Positions 46,859 to 56,500 of a stretch of 64,000 nucleotides of DNA are shown here, in pieces. Every line of letters starts with the position of its first letter. Position 1 is the first letter of the stretch. Source of the DNA: DSXH01 sp020724325 (GTDB lineage: Bacteria > Bacteroidota > Ignavibacteria > Ignavibacteriales > Melioribacteraceae); the NCBI GenBank assembly GCA_040756515.1, contig JBFLYW010000013.1, positions 1 to 64,000 of the forward strand, in the 5' to 3' direction. Position numbers and translations under genes: made by a program. A model generated the notes under the pieces. That model saw only the letters and a list, made by a program, of their open reading frames with translations. It searched no databases and was not told the DNA's origin.

Positions 46859-48196
46859 ATGTTAAAGAAGCATTCACTCAAAATTGCTAATGCATGGATT
46901 TGTCGTATTGAAAATAACACAATTGTTCCGATCTTTGGCGACCTTGATGTTGAGCGCGGCAAGATTGCTAGAATACTGAAAAGGAATTTTAAAGATTATG
47001 TTGAAAAAAAATCCTCTCTTAGTAATTTTGTCTATGATGCCGGCGGAAGACTGCTAACCGTTCCTCTAATAAATTTTCATGATCACTTTTATTCGCGTCT
47101 GGCTAAAGGGCTTCCGGTAAAAAAACCGATGGATAATTTTCAGAATGTTCTTAAAAATTTATGGTGGGACCTGGATAAAAAGTTAACGCTCGATATGGTA
47201 GAAGCTTCTGCACGAATGTCAGTAATAGAATCGATAAAGAACGGAGTAACTTATATTTTTGATCATCACTCTTCGCCAAATTCGGCTGATGGAAGTTTAG
47301 GAAAAATTGCAGAAGTTCTTATAGAAAACAAGATCCGCGGAGCACTTTGTTTCGAAACAACAGACCGCAATGGGGCATCACTATCTAAAGCGGGTTTGGA
47401 AGAGAATATTAATTTTCTTAAAAATTATTCGTGTGTAAATTTAAAATCCCTGATGGGGCTGCATGCCTCGTTCACATTATCTGACGACACTCTTTCTGAA
47501 GCTGCTGAACTGATTCAAGAACACGATTTGGGTATTCATATTCACCTTTGCGAAGATACGTGCGATAGAACTCTTTCCAAGCGATACACAGACCGGCTTC
47601 CTGTAAACCGACTTGTCCGGAATAAATTGTTGAATTCAAAAAGTATTTTGGGTCATGGTGTTTTTCTTACTCCAAATGAATATTATCAAATTGCAGCAAG
47701 CGGAAGCGCTCTGGTTTATAATCCGGATTCTAACTTAAATAATTCTGTTGGTCTTCCGGTCTACTCAAAGGTTCCGTCTAATATTCCGGTATTAATTGGA
47801 ACAGACGGTATGCATGCTAACATTGCAAAATCATTAAAACAATATTTTCTGCTGCTCAGGTATCAAAAAAATAGTTTTGAAGATACATTTAATCTATTCG
47901 TCAAATCATATTTCGATCAAATTGCATTTGTGAAAAAATATTTTGATGATTTCCCGCAGCTTCATGAAAATGACCGCGCAGATTTTATTATTTGGGATTA
48001 TATTCCGCCAACGCCTATTACCGGATCTAATTTTTGGGGGCACTATATTTACGGTGCTCTGGAATCGAATGTTAAAACAGTTTTTCAGGAAGGGAATTTA
48101 CTAATGAAAGACTTTAAGCTTACCGAGACTGACGATTCAGAAGTATTCAAAGAAATTATTAAACAGGGAAACAAATTATTTTCATTATATAAATAA
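46859..48196 (+). CDS. ssnA: SsnA-type metal-dependent amidohydrolase
   Basis: This 445-residue member of the chlorohydrolase/aminohydrolase superfamily has the metal motif NFHDHFYSRLAKGLP, HLCEDTCD with a His, LGHGVFL and the acidic GTDGMHAN. SsnA proteins accompany YgfK, XdhD and YgeY in purine clusters, where they deaminate or open a purine-derived ring; the exact reaction is not shown here. Its start lies one base after the hydantoinase stop, so the genes are coupled. Confidence 0.88.
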   Translation: MLKKHSLKIANAWICRIENNTIVPIFGDLDVERGKIARILKRNFKDYVEKKSSLSNFVYDAGGRLLTVPLINFHDHFYSRLAKGLPVKKPMDNFQNVLKNLWWDLDKKLTLDMVEASARMSVIESIKNGVTYIFDHHSSPNSADGSLGKIAEVLIENKIRGALCFETTDRNGASLSKAGLEENINFLKNYSCVNLKSLMGLHASFTLSDDTLSEAAELIQEHDLGIHIHLCEDTCDRTLSKRYTDRLPVNRLVRNKLLNSKSILGHGVFLTPNEYYQIAASGSALVYNPDSNLNNSVGLPVYSKVPSNIPVLIGTDGMHANIAKSLKQYFLLLRYQKNSFEDTFNLFVKSYFDQIAFVKKYFDDFPQLHENDRADFIIWDYIPPTPITGSNFWGHYIYGALESNVKTVFQEGNLLMKDFKLTETDDSEVFKEIIKQGNKLFSLYK

Positions 48197-48234
48197 TTAG
48201 GTTACACAATCGGTGGATTTTTTGCCACCGGGTC

Positions 48235-50694
48235 TTGGGATCAGCAGCTAAGTTTTTTGAACATCTGCGTAACATCAATAGATTAGATTTTTTGAATAAA
48301 GAGAAATTCAATATCGTAGGTAAACCCGTCGTTCGTCAGGATGGTTATGCCAAAGTTACAGGTAGGGCTAAGTATGCCGATGATTACAGGTTTGAAGGCG
48401 AACTTTACGGCGTAATGGTTAGAACGAATGCGTCCCATGCATGGATTAAGAAAACTGACTTCTCCGAAATTTTTGATAATCCGTTTATTAAATCAATCAT
48501 TACTGCAGATGATATAAAGGGTAAAAGAATTGTTGGTGCTATTAAACAAGACCAGCCAATTTTCTGTAATGAAAAGATAGTGACGCCAGGTGATGTTGTG
48601 GCTATGCTTGTTGGTGAGAATGAAACCATCTTAAAAAAACTCGCAAAAAAAGTTAGATTTGATCTTGAAGAATTGCCTGTTCTTGACGACCCCGCCAAAG
48701 CGCTTCATAAAGATGCTGTATTAATTCACCCAGAATTTAATACAAACCTGATTACACATTATCCATTACGAAAGGGAAATGTTGAAAAGGGATTTATGGA
48801 GAGTGATGAGATAATTGAGCAAACATATACAACGCAGTTAGTTGAACATGCTTACTTAGAGCCGGAGTGTGTTATTGCAATCCCCGGTGAAGGAAATTTT
48901 AAGATAAAAATTATTGGCAGCATTCAAAATCCTTTTACAGCAAGAAAAGTCGTTGCTTCTGTTTTAGGATTTGGGCTAAACGAGGTTGAAGTAATTCAGG
49001 CAGAGCTTGGCGGTTCGTTCGGCGGTAAAGATGATACTATGAATGTTTTATCTGCACGTGCTGCTGTTGCCGCTCTTAAATTAAACCGTCCGGTTAAAAT
49101 AATATACGATCGCGAAGAATCAATTATCGAATCTTATAAACGTCATCCGTACATTTTGAAATACAAAATTGGCTATAACAAAGACGGAAAGTTGAAAGCA
49201 ATGAAAATTGATCTGCTGGCAGACGGCGGCGCTTATTCATCTATGAGTCCATTTGTTACATGGCGTTCGGTTGTTCAGGCAACAGGACCATACGAAGTTC
49301 CCAACGTTCAAACTGATGTCAGCGCGGTTTACACTAACAATCCCTATACAGGTGCAATGCGCGGTTTTGGATCGCCGCAGCCAATTTTTGCCATCGAATC
49401 GATTATGGATGATATTGCAATTAATTTAGGCAAAACACCATTTGAGATTAGAAGAATTAATGGATTCAAACAAGGTTCTAAAACTGCAAGCGGACAGAAA
49501 TTATCCGGTCATGAAGTAACATTAAATAAAGTTCTGAAGAAAGCTGTTGAAGTTTCTTCATTCAACAAAAAGTGGAATGAAAACAAAAAATCTGCTGAAT
49601 CAAAAAGTGATTCAATTTGGTCTTACATAAAAGACTCCTTGATACTAAATGAAAATGATTTTATTGAACCGAACAAGTTATGGAAGAAGGGAATTGGGCT
49701 TGCACTAAGCTACCGCGGCTGTTCTTTAGGCGCAGAAGGAATTGATGCAGCGGCATCTTACGTTTCGATTCAACCCGATGGAACAGTATATCTGCTTTCC
49801 GGACTTGCGGAAAACGGACAGGGATTAAAAACGACATTTTCAATTGTTGCAGCAGAAGTTTTTGGAATTAGTACGGATAAAATTATTTATCTCGAACAGA
49901 ATACTTCGCATATTCCAGATAGCGGTCCAACGGTTGCATCGCGCGCAACTTTGATGGGAGGAGGTGCAACAAAAAATGCGTGCGTGGAATTAAAGAAACG
50001 TCTCGTCAAATTATTGGCAGGTGAATGGAAATTGAAAAGTATAAACGACGTTCACTTTGCTAACGGCTCGGTTACGTGTAATGGTAAGACTAAAATGAAA
50101 ATTTCCTTCGATGAATTAATTAAGAAAGCATATTCAAAAGGGGTTAATCTTTCTGCTATTGGCTGGTATTCTGGACCGAAAGTTCATTGGGAAGAAGAAA
50201 CTGGACATGGCTCAGCGTATTTTACTTATGTGTATGGCTGCCAAGTTGCAGAAGTATCTGTGAATATTGGAACCGGCGAAGTTTTCATTAATAACATTTG
50301 GGCTGTGCATGATCCGGGAAAAGTCATTAATATTTTAGGTGCTGAGGGACAGATTTACGGCGGAGTAACTCAGGGTGCCGGTTATGGTTTATGGGAAAAA
50401 ATTTCTACACACAATGGCAAAATAAGAGAGAATAATTTCGATCAGTTTTTAATTCCGACAAGTAAAGATATTGATGCTATTCATCCGTATTTCATTGAAG
50501 GTAAAGATAAATACGGTGCGTGGGGCGGAAAATCACTTGGCGAGCCAACTCTTGAACTTACTGCCGCTGCAATTGCAAATGCTATTACAAATGCTACGGG
50601 ACAAAGATTTTTCAATTTGCCGTTAAATATTGAAGAACTTCTTCTCAGAAAAAAATTATATCCGGAAAATTTGAAACGTGGAAGTACAGCATGA
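48235..50694 (+). CDS. xdhD: XdhD-type molybdenum hydroxylase large subunit
   Basis: This 819-residue protein belongs to the selenium-associated xanthine dehydrogenase family. It has FNIVGKPVVRQDGYAKVTG at the N-terminus, LGGSFGGKDD, GAMRGFGSPQ and catalytic Glu in GGKSLGEPTLEL. It lacks an iron-sulfur/FAD part, which is supplied by the next two genes. The start is unclear: TTG 48235 is the first start codon in the frame but has no obvious SD, and the conserved part begins about 25 residues later. It overlaps the FAD subunit by four bases. Confidence 0.88.
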   Translation: MGSAAKFFEHLRNINRLDFLNKEKFNIVGKPVVRQDGYAKVTGRAKYADDYRFEGELYGVMVRTNASHAWIKKTDFSEIFDNPFIKSIITADDIKGKRIVGAIKQDQPIFCNEKIVTPGDVVAMLVGENETILKKLAKKVRFDLEELPVLDDPAKALHKDAVLIHPEFNTNLITHYPLRKGNVEKGFMESDEIIEQTYTTQLVEHAYLEPECVIAIPGEGNFKIKIIGSIQNPFTARKVVASVLGFGLNEVEVIQAELGGSFGGKDDTMNVLSARAAVAALKLNRPVKIIYDREESIIESYKRHPYILKYKIGYNKDGKLKAMKIDLLADGGAYSSMSPFVTWRSVVQATGPYEVPNVQTDVSAVYTNNPYTGAMRGFGSPQPIFAIESIMDDIAINLGKTPFEIRRINGFKQGSKTASGQKLSGHEVTLNKVLKKAVEVSSFNKKWNENKKSAESKSDSIWSYIKDSLILNENDFIEPNKLWKKGIGLALSYRGCSLGAEGIDAAASYVSIQPDGTVYLLSGLAENGQGLKTTFSIVAAEVFGISTDKIIYLEQNTSHIPDSGPTVASRATLMGGGATKNACVELKKRLVKLLAGEWKLKSINDVHFANGSVTCNGKTKMKISFDELIKKAYSKGVNLSAIGWYSGPKVHWEEETGHGSAYFTYVYGCQVAEVSVNIGTGEVFINNIWAVHDPGKVINILGAEGQIYGGVTQGAGYGLWEKISTHNGKIRENNFDQFLIPTSKDIDAIHPYFIEGKDKYGAWGGKSLGEPTLELTAAAIANAITNATGQRFFNLPLNIEELLLRKKLYPENLKRGSTA

Positions 50695-51554
50695 TTCCCG
50701 TTAAAGAAATATTGTTGCCCAAAACTGTTGATGAAATCTGCAGATTACTTCAAAATAACAACGGCGCCTCAAAAATTATTGCCGGAGGAACTGACATTGT
50801 TCCCGGTTTTCATATAGAATCTCCGCGGTTTATAAATATCGAAAGATTGATAGACATCAATAATATAGAAGAATTAAAATCCGTATCGATTGATAACGAT
50901 GTAATAACAATCGGTTCTGCAGTTACGTTTTCCGAAATAATTTCTAATCGGGTTGTTAATGAGAAGTTGCCGTTGCTGGTTAAAGCATCAAAAACAATTG
51001 GCAGCTCCCAAATAAGAAACCGGGCAACACTCGGCGGTAATTTTATTAATAATGCACCTTGTGCCGATAGTGTTGCGCCGCTTTTAGTTTATGATGCTGA
51101 AATAAAAATAATATCTTTTACTTCAGAAAAAATTATGAAGCTTCAGGATTTTCTTGTCAAATCCTACGCAACAAGATTGAAACACGATGAGGTTGTTACA
51201 CAAATAATGATTCCAGTTCCATCCAGAAAATATAAGGGTGATTTTTATAAGCTTGGAAGAAGAAGAGCAGTTTCGATTAGCAGAATTTCTTTGGCAGTTC
51301 TTCTTGATTTGAGCGATGGCATTATTAATGAATTAAGAATTGCAAGCGGTGCAGTTACTCCGATAGGTACAAGATTTTATGATGTGGAGCTGTTTGCTAA
51401 AGGGATGGTTTTGAATGACGAATCAATGAAAGAAATTGCAATTAGACTTGGAGAAAGAATTCTTGATACTTCAGGTGTTCGATGGTCTAGTGAATATAAA
51501 ATTCCAGTTGTGCAGCAAGTTTGTTATCAGTTACTAAAAGGAATAGAACGCTGA
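50691..51554 (+). CDS. ygfM: FAD-binding subunit of the XdhD-type hydroxylase (YgfM-like)
   Basis: This 287-residue protein is a molybdopterin dehydrogenase FAD domain: IIAGGTDIVPGFH, GSSQIRNRATLGGNFINNAPCADSVAP and YKLGRRRAVSISR (FAD and pyrimidine contacts). It sits between the molybdenum and iron-sulfur subunits. Its last codons (Ile-Glu-Arg-stop) are written in the left end of an inverted-end element, AATAGAACGCTGATC, so the element provides the stop. Confidence 0.88.
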   Translation: MIPVKEILLPKTVDEICRLLQNNNGASKIIAGGTDIVPGFHIESPRFINIERLIDINNIEELKSVSIDNDVITIGSAVTFSEIISNRVVNEKLPLLVKASKTIGSSQIRNRATLGGNFINNAPCADSVAPLLVYDAEIKIISFTSEKIMKLQDFLVKSYATRLKHDEVVTQIMIPVPSRKYKGDFYKLGRRRAVSISRISLAVLLDLSDGIINELRIASGAVTPIGTRFYDVELFAKGMVLNDESMKEIAIRLGERILDTSGVRWSSEYKIPVVQQVCYQLLKGIER

Positions 51555-52013
51555 TCTTTATGATCTGTTATGATTAATCATGATAAATCATAATCATCAT
51601 AACAATCTGCGTTCCATTAGTTATGAAAATAAGTTTTGCACTTAACAGTCAAATAAAAGGAATAGAACGCTGATCTTTATGATCTGTTATGATTGATCAT
51701 GATAAATCATAATTATCATAACAATCTGTGTTCCATTAGTATTGAAAATAAGTTTTGCACTCAACAGTCANNNNNNNNNNNNNNNNNNNNNNNNNNNNNN
51801 NNNNNNNNNNNNNNNNNNNNNNNNNNNNNNNNNNNNNNNNNNNNNNNNNNNNNNNNNNNNNNNNNNNNNNTATCATAACAATCTGTGTTCCATTAGTATT
51901 GAAAATAAGTTTTGCACTCAACAGTCAAATAAAAGGAATAGAACGCTGATCTTTATGATCTGTTATGATTGATCATGATAAATCATAATTATCATAATAA
52001 TCTGCGTTCCATT
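51542..52013 (+). repeat. Tandem array of inverted-end elements with assembly gap
   Basis: Copies of a 77-bp element (AATAGAACGCTGATC to ATCTGYGTTCCATT) lie at 51542-51618, 51661-51737, 51871-51894 (right end after the gap) and 51937-52013; the period is 119. Each unit adds about 36 bases with the beginning of the iron-sulfur gene (ATG or ATT, then AAAATAAGTTTTG) and joins back to the end of the FAD gene (TAAAAGG). The start codon is ATG in the first and last copies and ATT in the middle ones. The number of copies is unknown because of the gap. Confidence 0.9.
51771..51870. other. Assembly gap (100 N)
   Basis: Exactly 100 undetermined bases lie within the tandem array. The round length suggests a scaffold placeholder, so the real distance and number of repeat units are not known. 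The flanking sequences are both repeat units, which is why the assembly broke here. Confidence 0.97.
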
Positions 52014-52017
52014 AATT

Positions 52018-52476
52018 ATGAAAATAAGTTTTGTACTTAACAGTCAAGGTGTAAGCATTGAAGTCGAGCCAGACATTCGGCTGCTCGATTTATTACGCTA
52101 TAAATTCAATCTAACCGGAACGAAAGAAGGTTGTTCGATTGGGGAGTGCGGTGCATGCACCGTTGTTATGAACGGTAAAGCGGTTAACTCATGCTTAGTA
52201 CTTGCTGGTCAATGTGATGGTGCCGAGATTATTACGATAGAAGGAATTGAAAAAGATGGAAAGCTTCATCCGCTTCAAGAAAATTTTTTGAAGAGCGGAG
52301 CAGTACAATGCGGATTCTGTACCCCTGGGATGGTAATGTCTGCTTATGCATTGTTACTTGAAAATCCGAATCCGACAGAAGAAGAAATAAAAGAAGCCAT
52401 TGCCGGAAATTTATGCCGCTGCACAGGATATAAACAAATTATTAATGCGGTTGAAAAATCTGCTGGAGAGATTTAA
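52018..52476 (+). CDS. 2Fe-2S subunit of the XdhD-type hydroxylase
   Basis: This 152-residue protein carries two [2Fe-2S] clusters. Ligands visible are Cys39, Cys44, Cys47 and Cys59 in the N-terminal ferredoxin-like half, and Cys98, Cys101, Cys133 and Cys135 in the C-terminal half (QCGFCTPG, LCRCTGY). It passes electrons from the molybdenum site to FAD. It corresponds to the small subunit of CoxMSL-like enzymes. Its promoter-proximal side is the repeat array, whose copies also contain its first codons, so spacing from the FAD gene has been stretched. Confidence 0.92.
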   Translation: MKISFVLNSQGVSIEVEPDIRLLDLLRYKFNLTGTKEGCSIGECGACTVVMNGKAVNSCLVLAGQCDGAEIITIEGIEKDGKLHPLQENFLKSGAVQCGFCTPGMVMSAYALLLENPNPTEEEIKEAIAGNLCRCTGYKQIINAVEKSAGEI

Positions 52477-52567
52477 TAAAACATTAGTAGAGACAGAATA
52501 TATCCCGTTCCTTTTATTATTTTGCGAATAGGATATTAGGATAAAAAAGATTGTAGGATTGCCACGA

Positions 52568-52780
52568 ATGAAAAATAAGTCTAAACAAAAAAAGATTTTT
52601 GATGTCATCAATTCTAATATTCCCGATGAAGTTATTTGGGAAGAATATTGGAAAGACAAAAGTCCGATCGAAAAACTTGAAGCTGCTGAAAAATTAAGAG
52701 ATTTGTTCTATTCAAAAAAGAAAGGTAAAAGTGCTTCACAGAGACTTCAAAGAATTTTTAGAATTGCTGAACGAACATAA
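52568..52780 (+). CDS. Small partner of nucleotidyltransferase, possible toxin-antitoxin component
   Basis: This 70-residue, strongly charged protein (MKNKSKQKKIFDVINSNIPD...KSPIEKLEAAEKLRDLFY...RLQRIFRIAERT) matches a pattern I associate with small helical partners encoded just ahead of AbiEii-like nucleotidyltransferases. It overlaps that gene by 50 bases in another frame. ATG 52568 is preferred over TTG 52559. Its biochemical role is unknown; the pairing suggests an antitoxin. Confidence 0.6.
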   Translation: MKNKSKQKKIFDVINSNIPDEVIWEEYWKDKSPIEKLEAAEKLRDLFYSKKKGKSASQRLQRIFRIAERT

Positions 52781-53183
52781 AGTAAAATATCTTGTGGTTG
52801 GCGGATTTGCACTTAATCTTTATGTCCCAAAACCCCGCAGCACCGGTGATATTGATATTTGGGTAAAAAGAAGTCTTCCGAACTCAAAAAAAATTAAAGT
52901 GGTTGTTGAAATATTTTGTAATGAAACAAATATTAATTCTTCTGTATTTCTTGATAAAAATTTAAGAGCGCCAATTGGTGAGCCTCCATTTTGCATTGAT
53001 ATTTTAATGGATATTAAAGGATTGGACTTTGATGAGGCGAATAAAAATAAGAAAGTAGTTGAATGGAAAGGGCTGAAAATTCCGTTTTTGTCAAAGGAAG
53101 ATTTAATCAAAACAAAAAGAGCTGTAGGCAGATTACAAGATAAAGCCGATTTAGCAGCATTGGGTGTTAGAAAAAAGAGATGA
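52731..53183 (+). CDS. AbiEii/MNT-like nucleotidyltransferase
   Basis: This 150-residue protein has the nucleotidyltransferase signature GGFALNLY with RSTGDIDIWV (the DxD pair in DIDI), later CIDILMD and a C-terminal AVGRLQDKADL. Such proteins act as toxins or antitoxins by transferring nucleotides to RNA or protein. It starts at GTG 52731 with AAAGG ahead and overlaps the small partner gene. It lies just after the hydroxylase operon in a region of remnants and mobile elements. Confidence 0.78.
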   Translation: MLHRDFKEFLELLNEHKVKYLVVGGFALNLYVPKPRSTGDIDIWVKRSLPNSKKIKVVVEIFCNETNINSSVFLDKNLRAPIGEPPFCIDILMDIKGLDFDEANKNKKVVEWKGLKIPFLSKEDLIKTKRAVGRLQDKADLAALGVRKKR

Positions 53184-53261
53184 TAGTATTGTAAGAGTAA
53201 TCTAGCTGAAAGTCTCGCACTTCTGGTGCGAGAAATTGGGTTGGCGTATAATGTAATTATT
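53184..53261. other. Stem-loop between nucleotidyltransferase and YhcG remnant
   Basis: CTCGCAC at 53214-53220 and GTGCGAG at 53226-53232 form a perfect 7-bp stem with a 5-nt loop, 31 bases after the nucleotidyltransferase stop. A terminator is possible, but there is no T-run; it may instead be part of the YhcG-like remnant that follows. Confidence 0.35.
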
Positions 53262-53372
53262 ATGGAAAAATGCAAAGATTGGTTGGAAAGAGAATTCTAT
53301 CTCAATATGACTAAAAAATACGGTTGGACAAAGAATGTTCTCATTCACCAGATTGAAAATAAATATACTTGA
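53262..53372 (+). pseudogene. Fragment of a YhcG/DUF1016-type nuclease
   Basis: The frame from ATG 53262 encodes 36 residues, including MEKCKDWLEREFYLNMTK and KYGWTKNVLIHQIEN, which match the N-terminal domain of PDDEXK nucleases of the DUF1016 family. The usual preceding PWGHN-type segment appears as LAYNVII just upstream. It ends at TGA 53372; the rest of the gene is missing. The next sequence (53380-53482) contains another short coding-like stretch that I do not recognise. Confidence 0.7.
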
Positions 53373-53506
53373 AGAAAAAAAATCCTGAAAGTTATGCGGT
53401 AAAAATAAATGCTGTCGACTTATCAGTGGAACGTATTTTTGTGTACGGCGTGCCAGTAGTTTTACTGAATGCAAAAAAATGACGATGTTGAAGTTAACAA
53501 GTAAAT

Positions 53507-53579
53507 TGTCATCTCGAATCCCGCAAAGCGGAATGAGAGATCTTAAATGATTTCTCACACTCGCATCTTCGAAATGACA
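53507..53579. repeat. Palindromic interspersed repeat, TGTCAT-ended
   Basis: This 73-bp unit begins TGTCATCTCGAATCCCGC and ends TTCGAAATGACA; the ends are inverted (11 of 12 bases). Its inner part (GCAAAGCGGAATGAGAGATC, then GATTTCTCAC) also pairs in part. Similar palindromic repeats are common between genes in Bacteroidota-like genomes. A related remnant lies near 58690. Confidence 0.65.
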
Positions 53580-53594
53580 CATACAAATAAAACA

Positions 53595-56500
53595 CTACAC
53601 AATTAAAAACGAATAATTCTCTACAATACTTCTTATAAACAATAAATACTTACCAAATCTTTCGTCAGAATGAAGTATGTCGTTAAACTCCAGAATCTCA
53701 CCATTGATTCTCGCAACGGTTCCATAATTTTTTCCTTTATTCAAAATTACAAATCCATCATTATTGCTTTCATTAAAATCTTTGAGAGATGCAAACAAAG
53801 TAAACTTATCTTTGTACGGAGCGCCCTCGTGCGGACAGAAAGTTTCGCAATTGCCGCATTCGTTGCAGACAGAATCGATATGAAGAATCTGATTTGCATC
53901 TTTAAAAGCCGGATGATCAATTTTTATTTCAACGTTTGCACGGTTAGGGCAAACATCAACACATTTATTGCAGACCGTATTACAACTTAAGCAGCGCGAT
54001 GCTTCCTCTGTCATCTCAACTTTGCCCCAATCAATCTTCCCCTTTAACGAATTGAGGTCGCTTATATTTGCATAAGAATAACTATCTATATCAATCGAAG
54101 GGTATTGCAAATTTTCTTTTTTTATGATTGCATCTGCCGCTTTTCGTCCATCTGCAATTGCTTCAACAACAGTTGCCGGACCTTTAAGTGCATCACCACC
54201 AATAAAAACATTTTCAATACTCGTTTCATTTGTTAGAGGATTTACTTTTGCCTTATTCCCGACAATGCTGATTTTGTTTGTAGCAAGAATTTCAGTATCA
54301 ACGCTTTCGCCAATTGCCGAGATTACGGTGTCGATATCAAACTCTTCAAATTCTCCATCAACTGGAATAACACTCCGCCGCCCATCGGGTTCGGGTTCAG
54401 ACAGCATCATTTTCTGACAGATCAGTCTTCCGTTTGTAAAATCATAAGGTTCTAGAAGTTCTTTAAATATCACACCGTCTGAAAGTGCAGCTTCAAACTC
54501 TTCACGGTCAGCCGGCATATATTCTTTTGTTCGTCTATATAACAGATAGACATTTTCTACACTTTTACATCGATACGCAGCGCGCGCACTATCCATAGCT
54601 GAATTTCCACCGCCGATTACCGCTACATTTGTACCTAAAGAAACATTAGTGTTATGGTGATAATCCCACAGAAAATCGATTGCGTTCAAAATCACTTTAT
54701 CGGAAGTGATATTTAATTTATTCGATTTCTCCGCACCAATGGCAATATAAATGTATTTATAACCCTCTTCTTTAAGTCTGCTTACCGAGAATAATTCACT
54801 AACTCCAAAAATAAATTTTACTCCAAATTGTTCGATAAATTTTATATCACTATCAATTGCAGATTGCGGAAGACGAAATTGTGGAAGAACATTACTAACA
54901 ATTCCGCCGGCATTCATGTTTTTTTCAAATACGGTTACATCAAAACCCGATTTTGCTAAAAAGTATGCAGCAGATAAACCGGATGGACCCGCGCCGACTA
55001 CGGCTACTTTAATTTTATTATTTGTTTCTGCAGCCGACAAGTTTTTCATTAAATCATTATAGCCGCTAAGAGCAGCTTCTTTTTTAAGATCGCGAATTCG
55101 CACAGCTTCGTCATAATCAATTCTGGTACAGTGATACATACATTGATGCTCGCAAACGTACCCAGCGATGTGCGGTAATGGATTTTTATCAATAATTACT
55201 TTCAATGCTTCTTCATGTTTTCCTTTGCCAACTAATCGAATGTATTCCGGAACATCTTGATTAATAGGACAGGCAGCTTTACATGGAGCAATAAAACAAT
55301 CGAATGCGAAGAGTTTATCTCTTACTTTTATAGAGTTGGTCGTTCGTGTTTCTTTCTTATAGAGTCGATCGGTTAAAGAATCCGAGGCAAGTTTTTTTAA
55401 CTTGTCGACGTGAATAATTGAATTGGAGCTAAAGATCATTCCCGCCAACGATTCAGATATTTGTAGAAGCCGGTTATAGCCGCCGGGTTTCAATAGTTCG
55501 GTTGCAAATGTAACCGGCTTTATTCCGGTCTCAATAATTTCTTTTACGTTATTAATTGAAGCACCGCCGGAATAAGAGATATTTATTTCGCCGTTAAATT
55601 GTTCCGCAATTTTTGAAGCGAGGTTTATTGTTAAGGGGAAAAGTGCTCTGCCCGACATATACATTTCATTACCGGGCATTCTTTGCTTAATATTTTTTAC
55701 AGCGAGCGTGTTAGATAGTTTTATCCCGAACTCTCTTCCGTTTATCTTTGCAAATGATTTGAGACGCTCCAGCATCGAAACTGCTTCAGTCCACTGCAAG
55801 TCATTCTCGAAAGAATGCTTTTCCAGAAATACATTTGAATAACCCAGATTATTAAGTGTTGTCTTAACAAAATCATAACCAAGAAGGGTTGGGTTCAGTT
55901 TAACATAAGTATGCAATCCTTTTTCTTTGATAAGATATTTTACGATCGATTCAATTTCATTTGGAGGACATCCGTGCATCGTTGAAAGTGTAACCGAGTT
56001 TGAAATTAGAGGTGATATATTTTCAATATTGTTTATTAATTCTCCATCGTTGTTAAGTTCTTTTTTGATGTGATCAATAATTATTTTTTTATACTCATCA
56101 AATTGACCTGACAGCTCTGCATTTTTCAAATGCTCAATAAATCTATCCATCCTCTCAGTTTTTATCCCACCAAGATCATATCCTACACTCATGTTAAAAA
56201 TGAATCCCGATTCCAAATTATTTGAAAGTGCAAAATATTTTTTAATAAAATGAAGGAGTAACCACGCTTTCAAGTATTCGTCGTATGACTGCTCAAGCTT
56301 CAGTTCTTGCGACCATTCAACATTGTATCCTTCGTCCTCAGCATCAATACAAGGGCGCTCGATTTTTAATTCGTCAATTATTTGAACCGTCTTTAATTCG
56401 AAAAATCTTCCACCGGTTAAATATGCTGCAATAATATTCTGCGTCATTTGAGTGTGAGGACCAGCTGCCGGTCCAACCGGTGTTTCCAGATAATTTCTAA

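Noticed and set aside
51693..51972. Several open frames across the gap
   Set aside because: They run through the N gap or repeat units; the translated parts are only repeat-coded leader fragments.
51542..52013. CRISPR array
   Set aside because: The array has direct units of 119 bp without unique spacers, and each unit contains parts of the flanking genes, so it is a tandem duplication and not repeat-spacer DNA.
53380..53482. Second coding-like remnant (NPESYAVKINAVDL and VERIFVYGVPVVLLN)
   Set aside because: It looks protein-like but is too short for a family assignment, so it is only mentioned with the YhcG fragment.
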